Shown in pieces: positions 40,300-51,991 of a DNA stretch of 64,000 bases (its first letter is position 1; each line of letters opens with the position of its first letter). The stretch covers positions 45,608 through 109,607 of the forward strand of contig NW_027018036.1 in assembly GCF_032854445.1 (NCBI RefSeq). The letters are read 5' to 3'. This DNA is from Liolophura sinensis. Taxonomy: Eukaryota > Mollusca > Polyplacophora > Chitonida > Chitonidae. A program made the position numbers and the translations under genes. Below the pieces are notes generated by a model. It was not told where the DNA came from. It did no database searches and was given only the letters and a program-made list of their open reading frames with translations.

Positions 40300-43200
40300 T
40301 TACTCCATGGAAACCAGGGAAATTTGCAATTTTTTAAACAGCTGCCGATGCCTGGCCAAATTCCGCATCTATTAGAACCTTATAGATGTGGTTCAGTGAT
40401 CAGTTGTACTTTTTACAGCAGACTGTATCTAGTACATTGTGTTTTTTATGTACGAATGGTGTGGTTTTTCTACACGTAGATAAAGACATTGAAATTGTCT
40501 TGGACTTAAAAATAAGACAATTGCTGGATGAGTTAAATGGGCTTAGCCCAAAGATTTGACGTCTTCTGGGCTACCGAAGGGCACATAACGTATAGTTAAA
40601 AGTTGAATATAGTAACGACCAGTCTCGATTATGCTTAGTACAGTGTATCCGATTTCAATTAACAAAAAGACCAGGCAAAAATGCAAAAGTGGAAAAACTG
40701 TTCCAGTGCTGCTAGTAAGAGGCTAATCCGACGTATTTTGTCACGAGAAATCGAATGGTGCAAACCGCGTTGCTCTCCGACCAATACTTTTGGCTGTAGC
40801 GACAATTGAATGATCATTGATGTCATAGTCACGTGCCCAGCAACGGCTCTTACTCCATGGAAACCAGGGAAATTTGCAATTTTTTAAACAGCTGCCGATG
40901 CCTGGGCCAATTCCGCATCTTTTATAACCTTATTGATGTGGTTCAGTCATCAGTTGTACTTTTTACAGCAGACTGTATCTAGTACCTTGTGTTTTTTATG
41001 TACGAATGGTGTGGTTTTTCTACACGTAGATAAAGACATTGAGATTGTCTTGGACTTAAAAGTAAGACAATTGCTGAGTGAGTTAAATGGGCTTAGCCCA
41101 AAGATTTGACGTCTTCTGGGCTACCGAAGGGCACATAACTTATAGTTAAAAGTTGAATATAGTAACGACCAGTCGCGATTGTGCATAGTACAGTGTATCC
41201 GATTTCAATTAACAAAAAGACCAGGCAAAAATGCAAAAGTGGAAAAACTGTTCCAGTGCTGCTGGTAAGAGGCTATTCCGACCTATTTTGTCACGAGAAA
41301 TCGAATGGTGCAAACCGCGTTGCTCTCCGACCAATACTTTTGGCTGTACCGACAATTGAATGATCATTGATGTCATAGTCACGTGCCCAGCAACGGCTCT
41401 TACTCCATGGAAACCAGGGAAATTTGCAATTTTTTAAACAGCTGCCGATGCCTGGGCCATTTCCGCATCTTTTAGAACCTTATTGATGTGGTTCAGTGAT
41501 CAGTTGTACTTTTTACAGCAGACTGTATCTAGTACTTTGTGTTTTTTATGTACGAATGGTGTGGTTTTTCTACACGTAGATAAAGACATTGAAATTGTCT
41601 TGGACTTAAAAGTAAGACAATTGCTGGATGAGTTAAATGGGCTTAGCCCAAAGATTTGACGTCTTCTGGGCTACCGAAGGGCACATAACGTATAGTTAAA
41701 AGTTGAATATAGTAACGACCAGTCGCGATTGTGCATAGTACAGTGTATCCGATTTCAATTAACAAAAAGACCAGGCAAAAATGCAAAAGTGGAAAAACTG
41801 TTCCAGTGCTGCTAGTAAGAGGCTAATCCGACGTATTTTGTCACGAGAAATCGAATGGTGCAAACCGCGTTGCTCTCCGACCAATACTTTTGGCTGTAGC
41901 GACAATTGAATGATCATTGATGTCATAGTCACGTGCCCAGCAACGGCTCTTACTCCATGGAAACCAGGGAAATTTGCAATTTTTTAAACAGCTGCCGATG
42001 CCTGGGCCATTTCCGCATCTTTTAGAACCTTATTGATGTGGTTCAGTGATCAGTTGTACTTTTTACAGCAGACTGTATCTAGTACATTGTGTTTTTTATG
42101 TACGAATGGTGTGGTTTTTCTACACGTAGATAAAGACATTGAGATTGTCTTGGACTTAAAAGTAAGACAATTGCTGGATGAGTTAAATGGGCTTAGCCCA
42201 AAGATTTGACGTCTTCTGGGCTACAGAAGGGCACATAACGTATAGTTAAAAGTTGAATATAGTAACGACCAGTCGCGATTGTGCATAGTACAGTGTATCC
42301 GATTTCAATTAACAAAAAGACCAGGCAAAAATGCAAAAGTGGAAAAACTGTTCCAGTGCTGCTGGTAAGAGACTAATCCGACGTATTTTGTCACGAGAAA
42401 TCGAATGGTGCAAATCGCGTTGCTCTCCGACCAATACTTTTGGCTGTAGCGACAATTGAATGATCATTGATGTCATAGTCACCTGCCTAGCAACGGCTCT
42501 TACTCCATGGAAACCAGGGAAATTTGCAATTTTTTAAACAGCTGCCGATGCCTGGGCTATTTCCGCATCTTTTAGAACCTTATAGATGTGCGTCAGTGAT
42601 CAGTTGTACTTTTTACAGCAGACTGTATCTAGTACATTGTGTTTTTTATGTACGAATGGTGTGGTTTTTCTACACGTAGATAAAGACATTGAGATTGTCT
42701 TGGACTTAAAAGTAAGACAATTGCTGGATGAGTTAAATGGGCTTAGCCCAAAGATTTGACGTCTTCTGGGCTACCGAAGGGCACATAACGTATAGTTAAA
42801 AGTTGAATATAGTAACGACCAGTCGCGATTGTGCATAGTACAGTGTATCCGATTTCAATTAACAAAAAGACCAGGCAAAAATGCAAAAGTGGAAAAACTG
42901 TTCCAGTGCTGCTGGTAAAAGACTAATCCGACGTATTTTGTGACGGGAAATCGAATGGTGCAAACCGCGTTGCTCTCCGACCAATACTTTTGGCTGTAGC
43001 GACAATTGAATGATCATTGATGTCATAGTCACGTGCCTAGCAACGGCTCTTACTCCATGGAAACCAGGGAAATTTGCAATTTTTTAAACAGCTGCCGATG
43101 CCTGGCCAAATTCCGCATCTATTAGAACCTTATAGATGTGGTTCAGTGATCAGTTGTACTTTTTACAGCAGACTGTATCTAGTACATTGTGTTTTTTATG

Positions 43201-45600
43201 TACGAATGGTGTGGTTTTTCTACACGTAGATAAAGACATTGAAATTGTCTTGGACTTAAAAATAAGACAATTGCTGGATGAGTTAAATGGGCTTAGCCCA
43301 AAGATTTGACGTCTTCTGGGCTACCGAAGGGCACATAACGTATAGTTAAAAGTTGAATATAGTAACGACCAGTCTCGATTATGCTTAGTACAGTGTATCC
43401 GATTTCAATTAACAAAAAGACCAGGCAAAAATGCAAAAGTGGAAAAACTGTTCCAGTGCTGCTAGTAAGAGGCTAATCCGACGTATTTTGTCACGAGAAA
43501 TCGAATGGTGCAAACCGCGTTGCTCTCCGACCAATACTTTTGGCTGTAGCGACAATTGAATGATCATTGATGTCATAGTCACGTGCCCAGCAACGGCTCT
43601 TACTCCATGGAAACCAGGGAAATTTGCAATTTTTTAAACAGCTGCCGATGCCTGGGCCAATTCCGCATCTTTTATAACCTTATTGATGTGGTTCAGTCAT
43701 CAGTTGTACTTTTTACAGCAGACTGTATCTAGTACCTTGTGTTTTTTATGTACGAATGGTGTGGTTTTTCTACACGTAGATAAAGACATTGAGATTGTCT
43801 TGGACTTAAAAGTAAGACAATTGCTGAGTGAGTTAAATGGGCTTAGCCCAAAGATTTGACGTCTTCTGGGCTACCGAAGGGCACATAACTTATAGTTAAA
43901 AGTTGAATATAGTAACGACCAGTCGCGATTGTGCATAGTACAGTGTATCCGATTTCAATTAACAAAAAGACCAGGCAAAAATGCAAAAGTGGAAAAACTG
44001 TTCCAGTGCTGCTGGTAAGAGGCTATTCCGACCTATTTTGTCACGAGAAATCGAATGGTGCAAACCGCGTTGCTCTCCGACCAATACTTTTGGCTGTAGC
44101 GACAATTGAATGATCATTGATGTCATAGTCACGTGCCCAGCAACGGCTCTTACTCCATGGAAACCAGGGAAATTTGCAATTTTTTAAACAGCTGCCGATG
44201 CCTGGGCCATTTTCGCATCTTTTAGAACCTTATTGATGTGGTTCAGTGATCAGTTTTACTTTTTACAGCAGACTGTATCTAGTACATTGTGTTTTTTATG
44301 TACGAATGGTGTGGTTTTTCTACACGTAGATAAAGACATTGAAATTGTCTTGGACTTAAAAGTAAGACAATTGCTGGATGAGTTAAATGGGCTTAGCCCA
44401 AAGATTTGACCTCTTCTGGGCTACCGAAGGGCACATAACGTATAGTTAAAAGTTGAATATAGTAAACGACCAGTCGCGATTGTGCATAGTACAGTGTATC
44501 CGATTTCAATTAACAAAAAGACCAGGCAAAAATGCAAAAGTGGAAAAACTGTTCCAGTGCTGCTAGTAAGAGGCTAATCCGACGTATTTTGTCACGAGAA
44601 ATCGAATGGTGCAAACCGCGTTGCTCTCCGACCAATACTTTTGGCTGTAGCGACAATTGAATGATCATTGATGTCATAGTCACGTGCCCAGCAACGGCTC
44701 TTACTCCATGGAAACCAGGGAAATTTGCAATTTTTTAAACAGCTGCCGATGCCTGGGCCATTTCCGCACCTTTTAGAACCTTATTGATGTGCGTCAGTGA
44801 TCAGTTGTACTTTTTACAGCAGACTGTATCTAGTACATTGTGTTTTTTATGTACGAATGGTGTGGTTTTTCTACACGTAGATAAAGACATTGAGATTGTC
44901 TTGGACTTAAAAGTAAGACAATTGCTGGATGAGTTAAATGGGCTTAGCCCAAAGATTTGACGTCTTCTGGGCTACCGAAGGGCACATAACGTATAGTTAA
45001 AAGTTGAATATAGTAACGACCAGTCGCGATTGTGCATAGTACAGTGTATCCGATTTCAATTAACAAAAAGACCAGGCAAAAATGCAAAAGTGGAAAAACT
45101 GTTCCAGTGCTGCTGGTAAGAGGCTAATCCGACGTATTTTGTCACGAGAAATCGAATGGTGCAAACCGCGTTGCTCTCCGACCAATACTTTTGGCTGTAG
45201 CGACAATTGAATGATCATTGATGTCATAGTCACCTGCCTAGCAACGGCTCTTACTCCATGGAAACCAGGGAAATTTGCAATTTTTTAAACAGCTGCCGAT
45301 GCCTGGGCTATTTCCGCATCTTTTAGAACCTTATTGATGTGCGTCAGTGATCAGTTGTACTTTTTACAGCAGACTGTATCTAGTACATTGTGTTTTTTAT
45401 GTACGAATGGTGTGGTTTTTCTACACGTAGATAAAGACATTGAGATTGTCTTGGACTTAAAAGTAAGACAATTGCTGGATGAGTTAAATGGGCTTAGCCC
45501 AAAGATTTGACGTCTTCTGGGCTACCGAAGGGCACATAACGTATAGTTAAAAGTTGAATATAGTAACGACCAGTCGCGATTGTGCATAGTACAGTGTATC
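40300..45600 (+). repeat. Five-monomer tandem duplication (2750 bp x2)
   Basis: Markers recur 2750 bp apart: ctggccaaattcc (40356 and 43106), aaaataagac (40509 and 43259), cagtcatcag (40946 and 43696), aggctattccgacct (41273 and 44023), cacctgcctagc (42482 and 45232), gggctatttcc (42555 and 45305). A further copy of the first monomer and a half appears at 46406 before truncated monomer 4. Confidence 0.85.
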
Positions 45601-46607
45601 CGATTTCAATTAACAAAAAGACCAGGCAAAAATGCAAAAGTGGAAAAACTGTTCCAGTGCTGCTGGTAAGAGGCTAATCCGACGTATTTTGTCACGAGAA
45701 ATCGAATGGTGCAAACCGCGTTGCTCTCCGACCAATACTTTTGGCTGTAGCGACAATTGAATGATCATTGATGTCATAGTCACGTGCCCAGCAACGGCTC
45801 TTACTCCATGGAAACCAGGGAAATATGCAATTTTTTAACAGCTGCCGATGGCTGGCCCAATTCCGCATCTATTAGAACCTTATAGATGTGGTTCAGTGAT
45901 CAGTTGTACTTTTTACAGCAGACTGTATCTAGTACATTGTGTTTTTTATGTACGAATGGTGTGGTTTTTCTACACGTAGATAAAGACATTGAGATTGTCT
46001 TGGACTTAGAAGTAAGACAATTGCTGAGTGAGTTAAATGGGCTTAGCCCAAAGATTTGACGTCTTCTGGGTTACCGAAGGGCACATAACTTATAGTTAAA
46101 AGTTGAATATAGTAACGACCAGTCGCGATTGTGCATAGTACAGTGTATCCGATTTCAATTAACAAAAAGACCAGGCAAAAATGCAAAAGTGGAAAAACTG
46201 TTCCAGTGCTGCTGCTAAGAGGCTAATCCGACGTATTTTGTCACGAGAAATCGAATGGTGCAAACCGCGTTGCTCTCCGACCAATACTTTTGGCTGTAGC
46301 GACAATTGAATGATCATTGATGTCATAGTCACGTGCCTAGCAACGGCTCTTACTCCATGGAAACCAGGGAAATTTGCAATTTTTTAAACAGCTGCCGATG
46401 CCTGGCCAAATTCCGCATCTATTAGAACCTTATAGATGTGGTTCAGTGATCAGTTGTACTTTTTACAGCAGACTGTATCTAGTACATTGTGTTTTTTATG
46501 TACGAATGGTGTGGTTTTTCTACACGTAGATAAAGACATTGAAATTGTCTTGGACTTAAAAATAAGACAATTGCTGGATGAGTTAAATGGGCTTAGCCCA
46601 AAGATTT

Positions 46608-46903
46608 GACGTCTTCTGGGCTACCGAAGGGCACATAACGTATAGTTAAAAGTTGAATATAGTAACGACCAGTCTCGATTATGCTTAGTACAGTGTATCC
46701 GATTTCAATTAACAAAAAGACCAGGCAAAAATCCAAAAGTGGAAAAACTGTTCCAGTGCTGCTAGTAAGAGGCTAATCCGACGTATTTTGTCACGAGAAA
46801 TCGAATGGTGCAAACCGCGTTGCTCTCCGACCAATACTTTTGGTCTTGGACTTAGAAGTAAGACAATTGCTGGGTGAGTTAAATGGGCTTAGCCCAAAGA
46901 TTT
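46608..46903 (+). repeat. Truncated F monomer 4 (296 bp), different flanking haplotypes
   Basis: Same junction to the base (break at 46843/46844), 13498 bp from copy 3. Its left part carries tctcgattatgcttag and ttgtcacgag, where copies 1-3 have tcgcgattgtgcatag and ttgtgacgag. The following B-type monomer begins gacgtc, not cacgtc. The deletion allele has therefore been recombined into a different haplotype background, or the flanks were later converted. Confidence 0.93.
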
Positions 46904-47453
46904 GACGTCTTCTGGGCTACAGAAGGGCACATAACTTACAGTCAAAAGTTGAATATAGTAATGACCAGTCGCGATTGTACATAGTAGATTGTATCCGATT
47001 GCAAATTAACAAAAAGACCAGGCAAAAATGCAAAAGTGGAAAAACTGTTCCAGTGCTGCTGGTAAGAGGCTATTCCGACCTATTTTGTCACGAGAAATCG
47101 AATGGTGCAAACCGCGTTGCTCTCCGACCAATACTTTTGGCTGTAGCGACAATTGAATGATCATTGATGTCATAGTCACGTGCCCAGCAACGGCTCTTAC
47201 TCCATGGAAACCAGGGAAATTTGCAATTTTTTAACAGCTGCCGATGCCTGGGCCATTTCCGCATCTTTTATAACCTTATTGATGTGGTTCAGTGATCAGT
47301 TGTACTTTTTACAGCAGACTGTATCTAGTACATTGTGTTTTTTATGTACGAATGGTGTGGTTTTTCTACACGTAGATAAAGACATTGAAATTGTCTTGGA
47401 CTTAAAAGTAAGACAATTGCTGGATGAGTTAAATATGCTTAGCAAAAAGATTT
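46904..47453 (+). repeat. B-type F monomer 10 (follows truncated monomer 4)
   Basis: B-type signature with gacgtc start and aggctattccgacct, but aaatttgcaatttt and ctgggccatttcc downstream. It ends with aaatatgcttagcaaaaag, where the usual tgggcttagccca dyad is altered on both arms. Confidence 0.92.
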
Positions 47454-47894
47454 GACGTCTTCTGGGCTACCGAAGGGCACATAACGTATAGTTAAAAGTT
47501 GAATATAGTAACGACCAGTCGCGATTGTGCATAGTACAGTGTATCCGATTTCAATTAACAAAAAGACCAGGCAAAAATGCAAAAGTGGAAAAACTGTTCC
47601 AGTGCTGCTAGTAAGAGGCTAATCCGACGTATTTTGTCACGAGAAATCGAATGGTGCAAACCGCGTTGCTCTCCGACCAATACTTTTGGCTGTAGCGACA
47701 ATTGAATGATCATTGATGTCATAGTCACGTGCCCAGCAACGGTTCTTACTCCATGGAAACCACGGAAATTTGCAATTTTCTAAACAGCTGCCGATGCCTG
47801 GCCCAATTCCGCATCTATTAGAACCTTATTGATGTGGGTCAGTGATCAGTTGTACTTTTTACAGCAGACTGTATCTAGTACATTGTGTTTTTTA

Positions 47895-50800
47895 TGTACG
47901 AATGGAGTGGTTTTTCTACACGTAGATAAAGACATTGAGATTGTCTTGGACTTAAAAGTAAGACAATTGCTGGATGAGTTAAATGGGCTTAGCCCAAAGA
48001 TTTGACGTCTTCTGGGCTACCGAAGGGCACATAACGTATAGTTAAAAGTTGAATATAGTAATGACCAGTCGCGATTGTGCATAGTACAGTGTATCCGATT
48101 TCAATTAACAAAAAGACCAGGCAAAAATGCAAAAGTGGAAAAACTGTTCCAGTGCTGCTAGTAAGAGGCTAATCCGACGTATTTTGTCACGAGAAATCGA
48201 ATGGTGCAAACCGCGTTGCTCTCCGACCAATACTTTTGGCTGTAGCGACAATTGAATGATCATTGATGTCATAGTCACGTGCCTAGCAACGGCTCTTACT
48301 CCATGGAAACCAGGGAAATTTGCAATTTTTTAAACAGCTGCCGATGCCTGGCCCAATTCCGCATCTATTAGAACCTTATAGATGTGGTTCAGTGATCAGT
48401 TGTACTTTTTACAGCAGACTGTATCTAGTACATTGTGTTTTTTATGTACGAATGGTGTGGTTTTTCTACACGTAGATAAAGACATTGAAATTGTCTTGGA
48501 CTTAAAAGTAAGACAATTGCTGGATGAGTTAAATGGGCTTAGCCCAAAGATTTGACGTCTTCTGGGCTACCGAAGGGCACATAACGTATAGTTAAAAGTT
48601 GAATATAGTAACGACCAGTCTCGATTATGCTTAGTACAGTGTATCCGATTTCAATTAACAAAAAAGACCAGGCAAAAATGCAAAAGTGGAAAAACTGTTC
48701 CAGTGCTGCTAGTAAGAGGCTAATCCGACGTATTTTGTCACGAGAAATCGAATGGTGCAAACCGCGTTGCTCTCCGACCAATACTTTTGGCTGTAGCGAC
48801 AATTGAATGATCATTGATGTCATAGTCACGTGCCCAGCAACGGCTCTTACTCTATGGAAACCAGGGAAATTTGCAATTTTTTAAACAGCTGCCGATGCCT
48901 GGGCCAATTCCGCATCTTTTAGAACCTTATTGATGTGGTTCAGTGATCAGTTGTACTTTTTACAGCAGACTGTATCTAGTACCTTGTGTTTTTTATGTAC
49001 AAATGGTGTGGTTTTTCTACACGTAGATAAAGACATTGAGATTGTCTTGGACTTAGAAGTAAGACAATTGCTGGGTGAGTTAAATGGGCTTAGCCCAAAG
49101 ATTTGACGTCTTCTGGGCTACAGAAGGGCACATAACTTACAGTCAAAAGTTGAATATAGTAATGACCAGTCGCGATTGTACATAGTAGATTGTATCCGAT
49201 TTCAAATTAACAAAAAGACCAGGCAAAAATGCAAAAGTGGAAAAACTGTTCCAGTGCTGCTGGTAAGAGACTAATCCGACGTATTTTGTCACGAGAAATC
49301 GAATGGTGCAAACCGCGTTGCTCTCCGACCAATACTTTTGGCTGTAGCGACATTTGAATGATCATTGATGTCATAGTCACGTGCCCAGCAACGGCTCTTA
49401 CTCCATGGAAACCAGGGAAATTTGCAATTTTTTAAACAGCTGCCGATGCCTGGGCCATTTCCGCATCTTTTATAACCTTATTGATGTGGTTCAGTGATCA
49501 GTTGTACTTTTTACAGCAGACTGTATCTAGTACATTGTGTTTTTTATGTACAAATGGTGTGGTTTTTCTACACGTAGATAAAGACATTGAGATTGTCTTG
49601 GACTTAAAAGTAAGACAATTGCTGGATGAGTTAAATGGGCTTAGCCCAAAGATTTGACGTCTTCTGGGCTACAGAAGGGCACATAACGTATAGTTAAAAG
49701 TTGAATATAGTAACGACCAGTCGCGATTGTGCATAGTACAGTGTATCCGATTTCAATTAACAAAAAGACCAGGCAAAAATGCAAAAGTGGAAAAACTGTT
49801 CCAGTGCTGCTAGTAAGAGGCTAATCCGACCTATTTTGTGACGAGAAATCGAATGGTGCAAACCGCGTTGCTCTCCGACCAATACTTTTGGCTGTAGCGA
49901 CAATTGAATGATCATTGATGTCATAGTCACGTGCCCAGCAACGGCTCTTACTCCATGGAAACCAGGGAAATTTGCAATTTTTTAAACAGCTGCCGATGCC
50001 TGGGCCATTTCCGCATCTTTTAGAACCTTATTGATGTGCGTCAGTGATCAGTTGTACTTTTTACAGCAGACTGTATCTAGTACATTGTGTTTTCTATGTA
50101 CGAATGGTGTGATTTTTCTACACGTAGATAAAGACATTGAGATTGTCTTGGACTTAAAAATAAGACAATTGCTGGATGAGTTAAATGGGCTTAGCCCAAA
50201 GATTTGACGTCTTCTGGGCTACCGAAGGGCACATAACGTATAGTTAAAAGTTGAATATAGTAATGACCAGTCGCGATTGTGCATAGTACAGTGTATCCGA
50301 TTTCAATTAACAAAAAGACCAGGCAAAAATGCAAAAGTGGAAAAACTGTTCCAGTGCTGCTGGTAAGAGGCTAATCCGACGTATTTTTGTCACGAGAAAT
50401 CGAATGGTGCAAACCGCGTTGCTCTCCGACCAATACTTTTGGCTGTAGCGACAATTGAATGATCATTGATGTCATAGTCACGTGCCCAGCAACGGCTCTT
50501 ACTCCATGGAAACCAGGGAAATTTGCAATTTTTTAAACAGCTGCCGATGCCTGGGCCAATTCCGCATCTTTTAGAACCTTATTGATGTGGTTCAGTGATC
50601 AGTTGTACTTTTTACAGCAGACTGTATCTAGTACCTTGTGTTTTTTATGTACGAATGGTGTGGTTTTTCTACACGTAGATAAAGACATTGAGATTGTCTT
50701 CGACTTAGAAGTAAGACAATTGCTGGGTGAGTTAAATGGGCTTAGCCCAAAGATTTGACGTCTTCTGGGCTACCGAAGGGCACATAACTTATAGTTAAAA

Positions 50801-51990
50801 GTTGAATATAGTAACGACCAGTCGCGATTGTGCATAGTACAGTGTATCCGATTTCAATTAACAAAAAGACCAGGCAAAAATGCAAAAGTGGAAAAACTGT
50901 TCCAGTGCTGCTGGTAAGAGGCTAATCCGACGTATTTTGTCACGAGAAATCGAATGGTGCAAACCGCGTTGCTCTCCGACCAATACTTTTGGCTGTAGCG
51001 ACAATTGAATGATCATTGATGTCATAGTCACGTGCCCAGCAACGGCTCTTACTCCATGGAAACCAGGGAAATTTGCAATTTTTTAAACAGCGGCCGAAGC
51101 CTGGCCCAATTCCGCATCTATTAGAACCTTATAGATGTGGTTCAGTGATCAGTTGTACTTTTTACAGCAGACTGTATCTAGTACATTGTGTTTTTTATGT
51201 ACGAATGGTGTGGTTTTTCTACACGTAGATAAAGACATTGAGATAGTCTTGGACTTAGAAGTAAGACAATTGCTGGATGAGTTAAATGGGCTTAGCCCAA
51301 AGATTTGACGTCTTCTGGGTTACCGAAGGGCACATAACTTATAGTTAAAAGTTGAATATAGTAACGACCAGTCGCGATTGTGCATAGTACAGTGTATCCG
51401 ATTTCAATTAACAAAAAGACCAGGCAAAAATGCAAAAGTGGAAAAACTGTTCCAGTGCTGGTGGTAAGAGGCTAATCCGACCTATTTTGTCACGAGAAAT
51501 CGAATGGTGCAAACCGCGTTGCTCTCCGACCAATACTTTTGGCTGTAGCGACAATTGAATGATCATTGATGTCATAGTCACGTGCCTAGCAACGGCTCTT
51601 ACTCCATGGAAACCAGGGAAATTTGCAATTTTTTAAACAGCTGCCGATGCCTGGGCCATTTCCGCATCTTTTAGAACCTTATTGATGTGGTTCAGTGATC
51701 AGTTGTACTTTTTACAGCAGACTGTATCTAGTACATTGTGTTTTTTATGTACGAATGGTGTGGTTTTTCTACACGTAGATAAAGACATTGAGATTGTCTT
51801 GGACTTAAAAGTAAGACAATTGCTGGATGAGTTAAATGGGCTTAGCCAAAAGATTTGACGTCTTCTGGGCTACCGAAGGGCACATAACGTATAGTTAAAA
51901 GTTGAATATAGTAACGACCAGTCGCGATTGTGCATAGTACAGTGTATCCGATTTCAATTAACAAAAAGACCAGGCAAAAATGCAAAAGTG
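47895..51990 (+). repeat. Long-range duplicated block, copy B (~4.1 kb)
   Basis: Same ordered series of rare markers as copy A. Copy B is cut off by the inversion junction at 51990, which corresponds to about 12845 in copy A, where the sequence continues normally. It gives a direct internal reference for what the F array looked like before the junction. Confidence 0.85.
49105..49655 (+). repeat. B-type F monomer 11
   Basis: B-type signature with aagagactaatcc and cttttataacc, the long-range partner of 9961. Private changes include gcgacatttgaatg and tgtacaaatgg. Confidence 0.92.
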
Positions 51991-51991
51991 C
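51990..51991. other. Inversion junction between subfamilies F and R
   Basis: F sequence ends within a monomer at ...tgcaaaagtg (51990), where an intact F monomer would continue gaaaaactgttcc. The next base begins R sequence in opposite orientation, cttgatacagtctgctg, which in other R monomers is preceded by aacacaaggta. There is no N run, inserted sequence or obvious microhomology beyond what chance allows. The complement of the first R bases lies in F at about 51709-51731, so the nearest potential fold-back leaves roughly 260 nt unpaired. Because the arms belong to different subfamilies with different periods, this is not a simple read-level fold-back chimera. It could be a true rearrangement or an assembly join between two arrays. 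Confidence 0.9.

Larger units (their letters stand above)
1..51990 (+). repeat. Forward satellite array (subfamily F), ~550-bp monomer
   Basis: Head-to-tail tandem array with no interspersed unique DNA. The landmark gacgtcttctggg recurs at 56, 609, 1160, 1710, 2259, 2811, 3359, 3909, 4459, 5009 and onward, almost always 550 +/- 2 bp apart, up to the inversion at 51990. I estimate about 92 full monomers plus four of 296 bp. Monomers fall into a few haplotypes defined by linked sites, for example ctattag/tatagatg, cttttag/tattgatg and cttttata/tattgatg, or gctggtaag versus gctagtaag. The haplotypes recur in ordered blocks, giving the higher-order repeats listed separately. Internal sub-repeats were looked for by eye and not seen. 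The family is not recognised. A role as centromeric or pericentromeric heterochromatin is inferred only from scale and structure. Confidence 0.98.
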
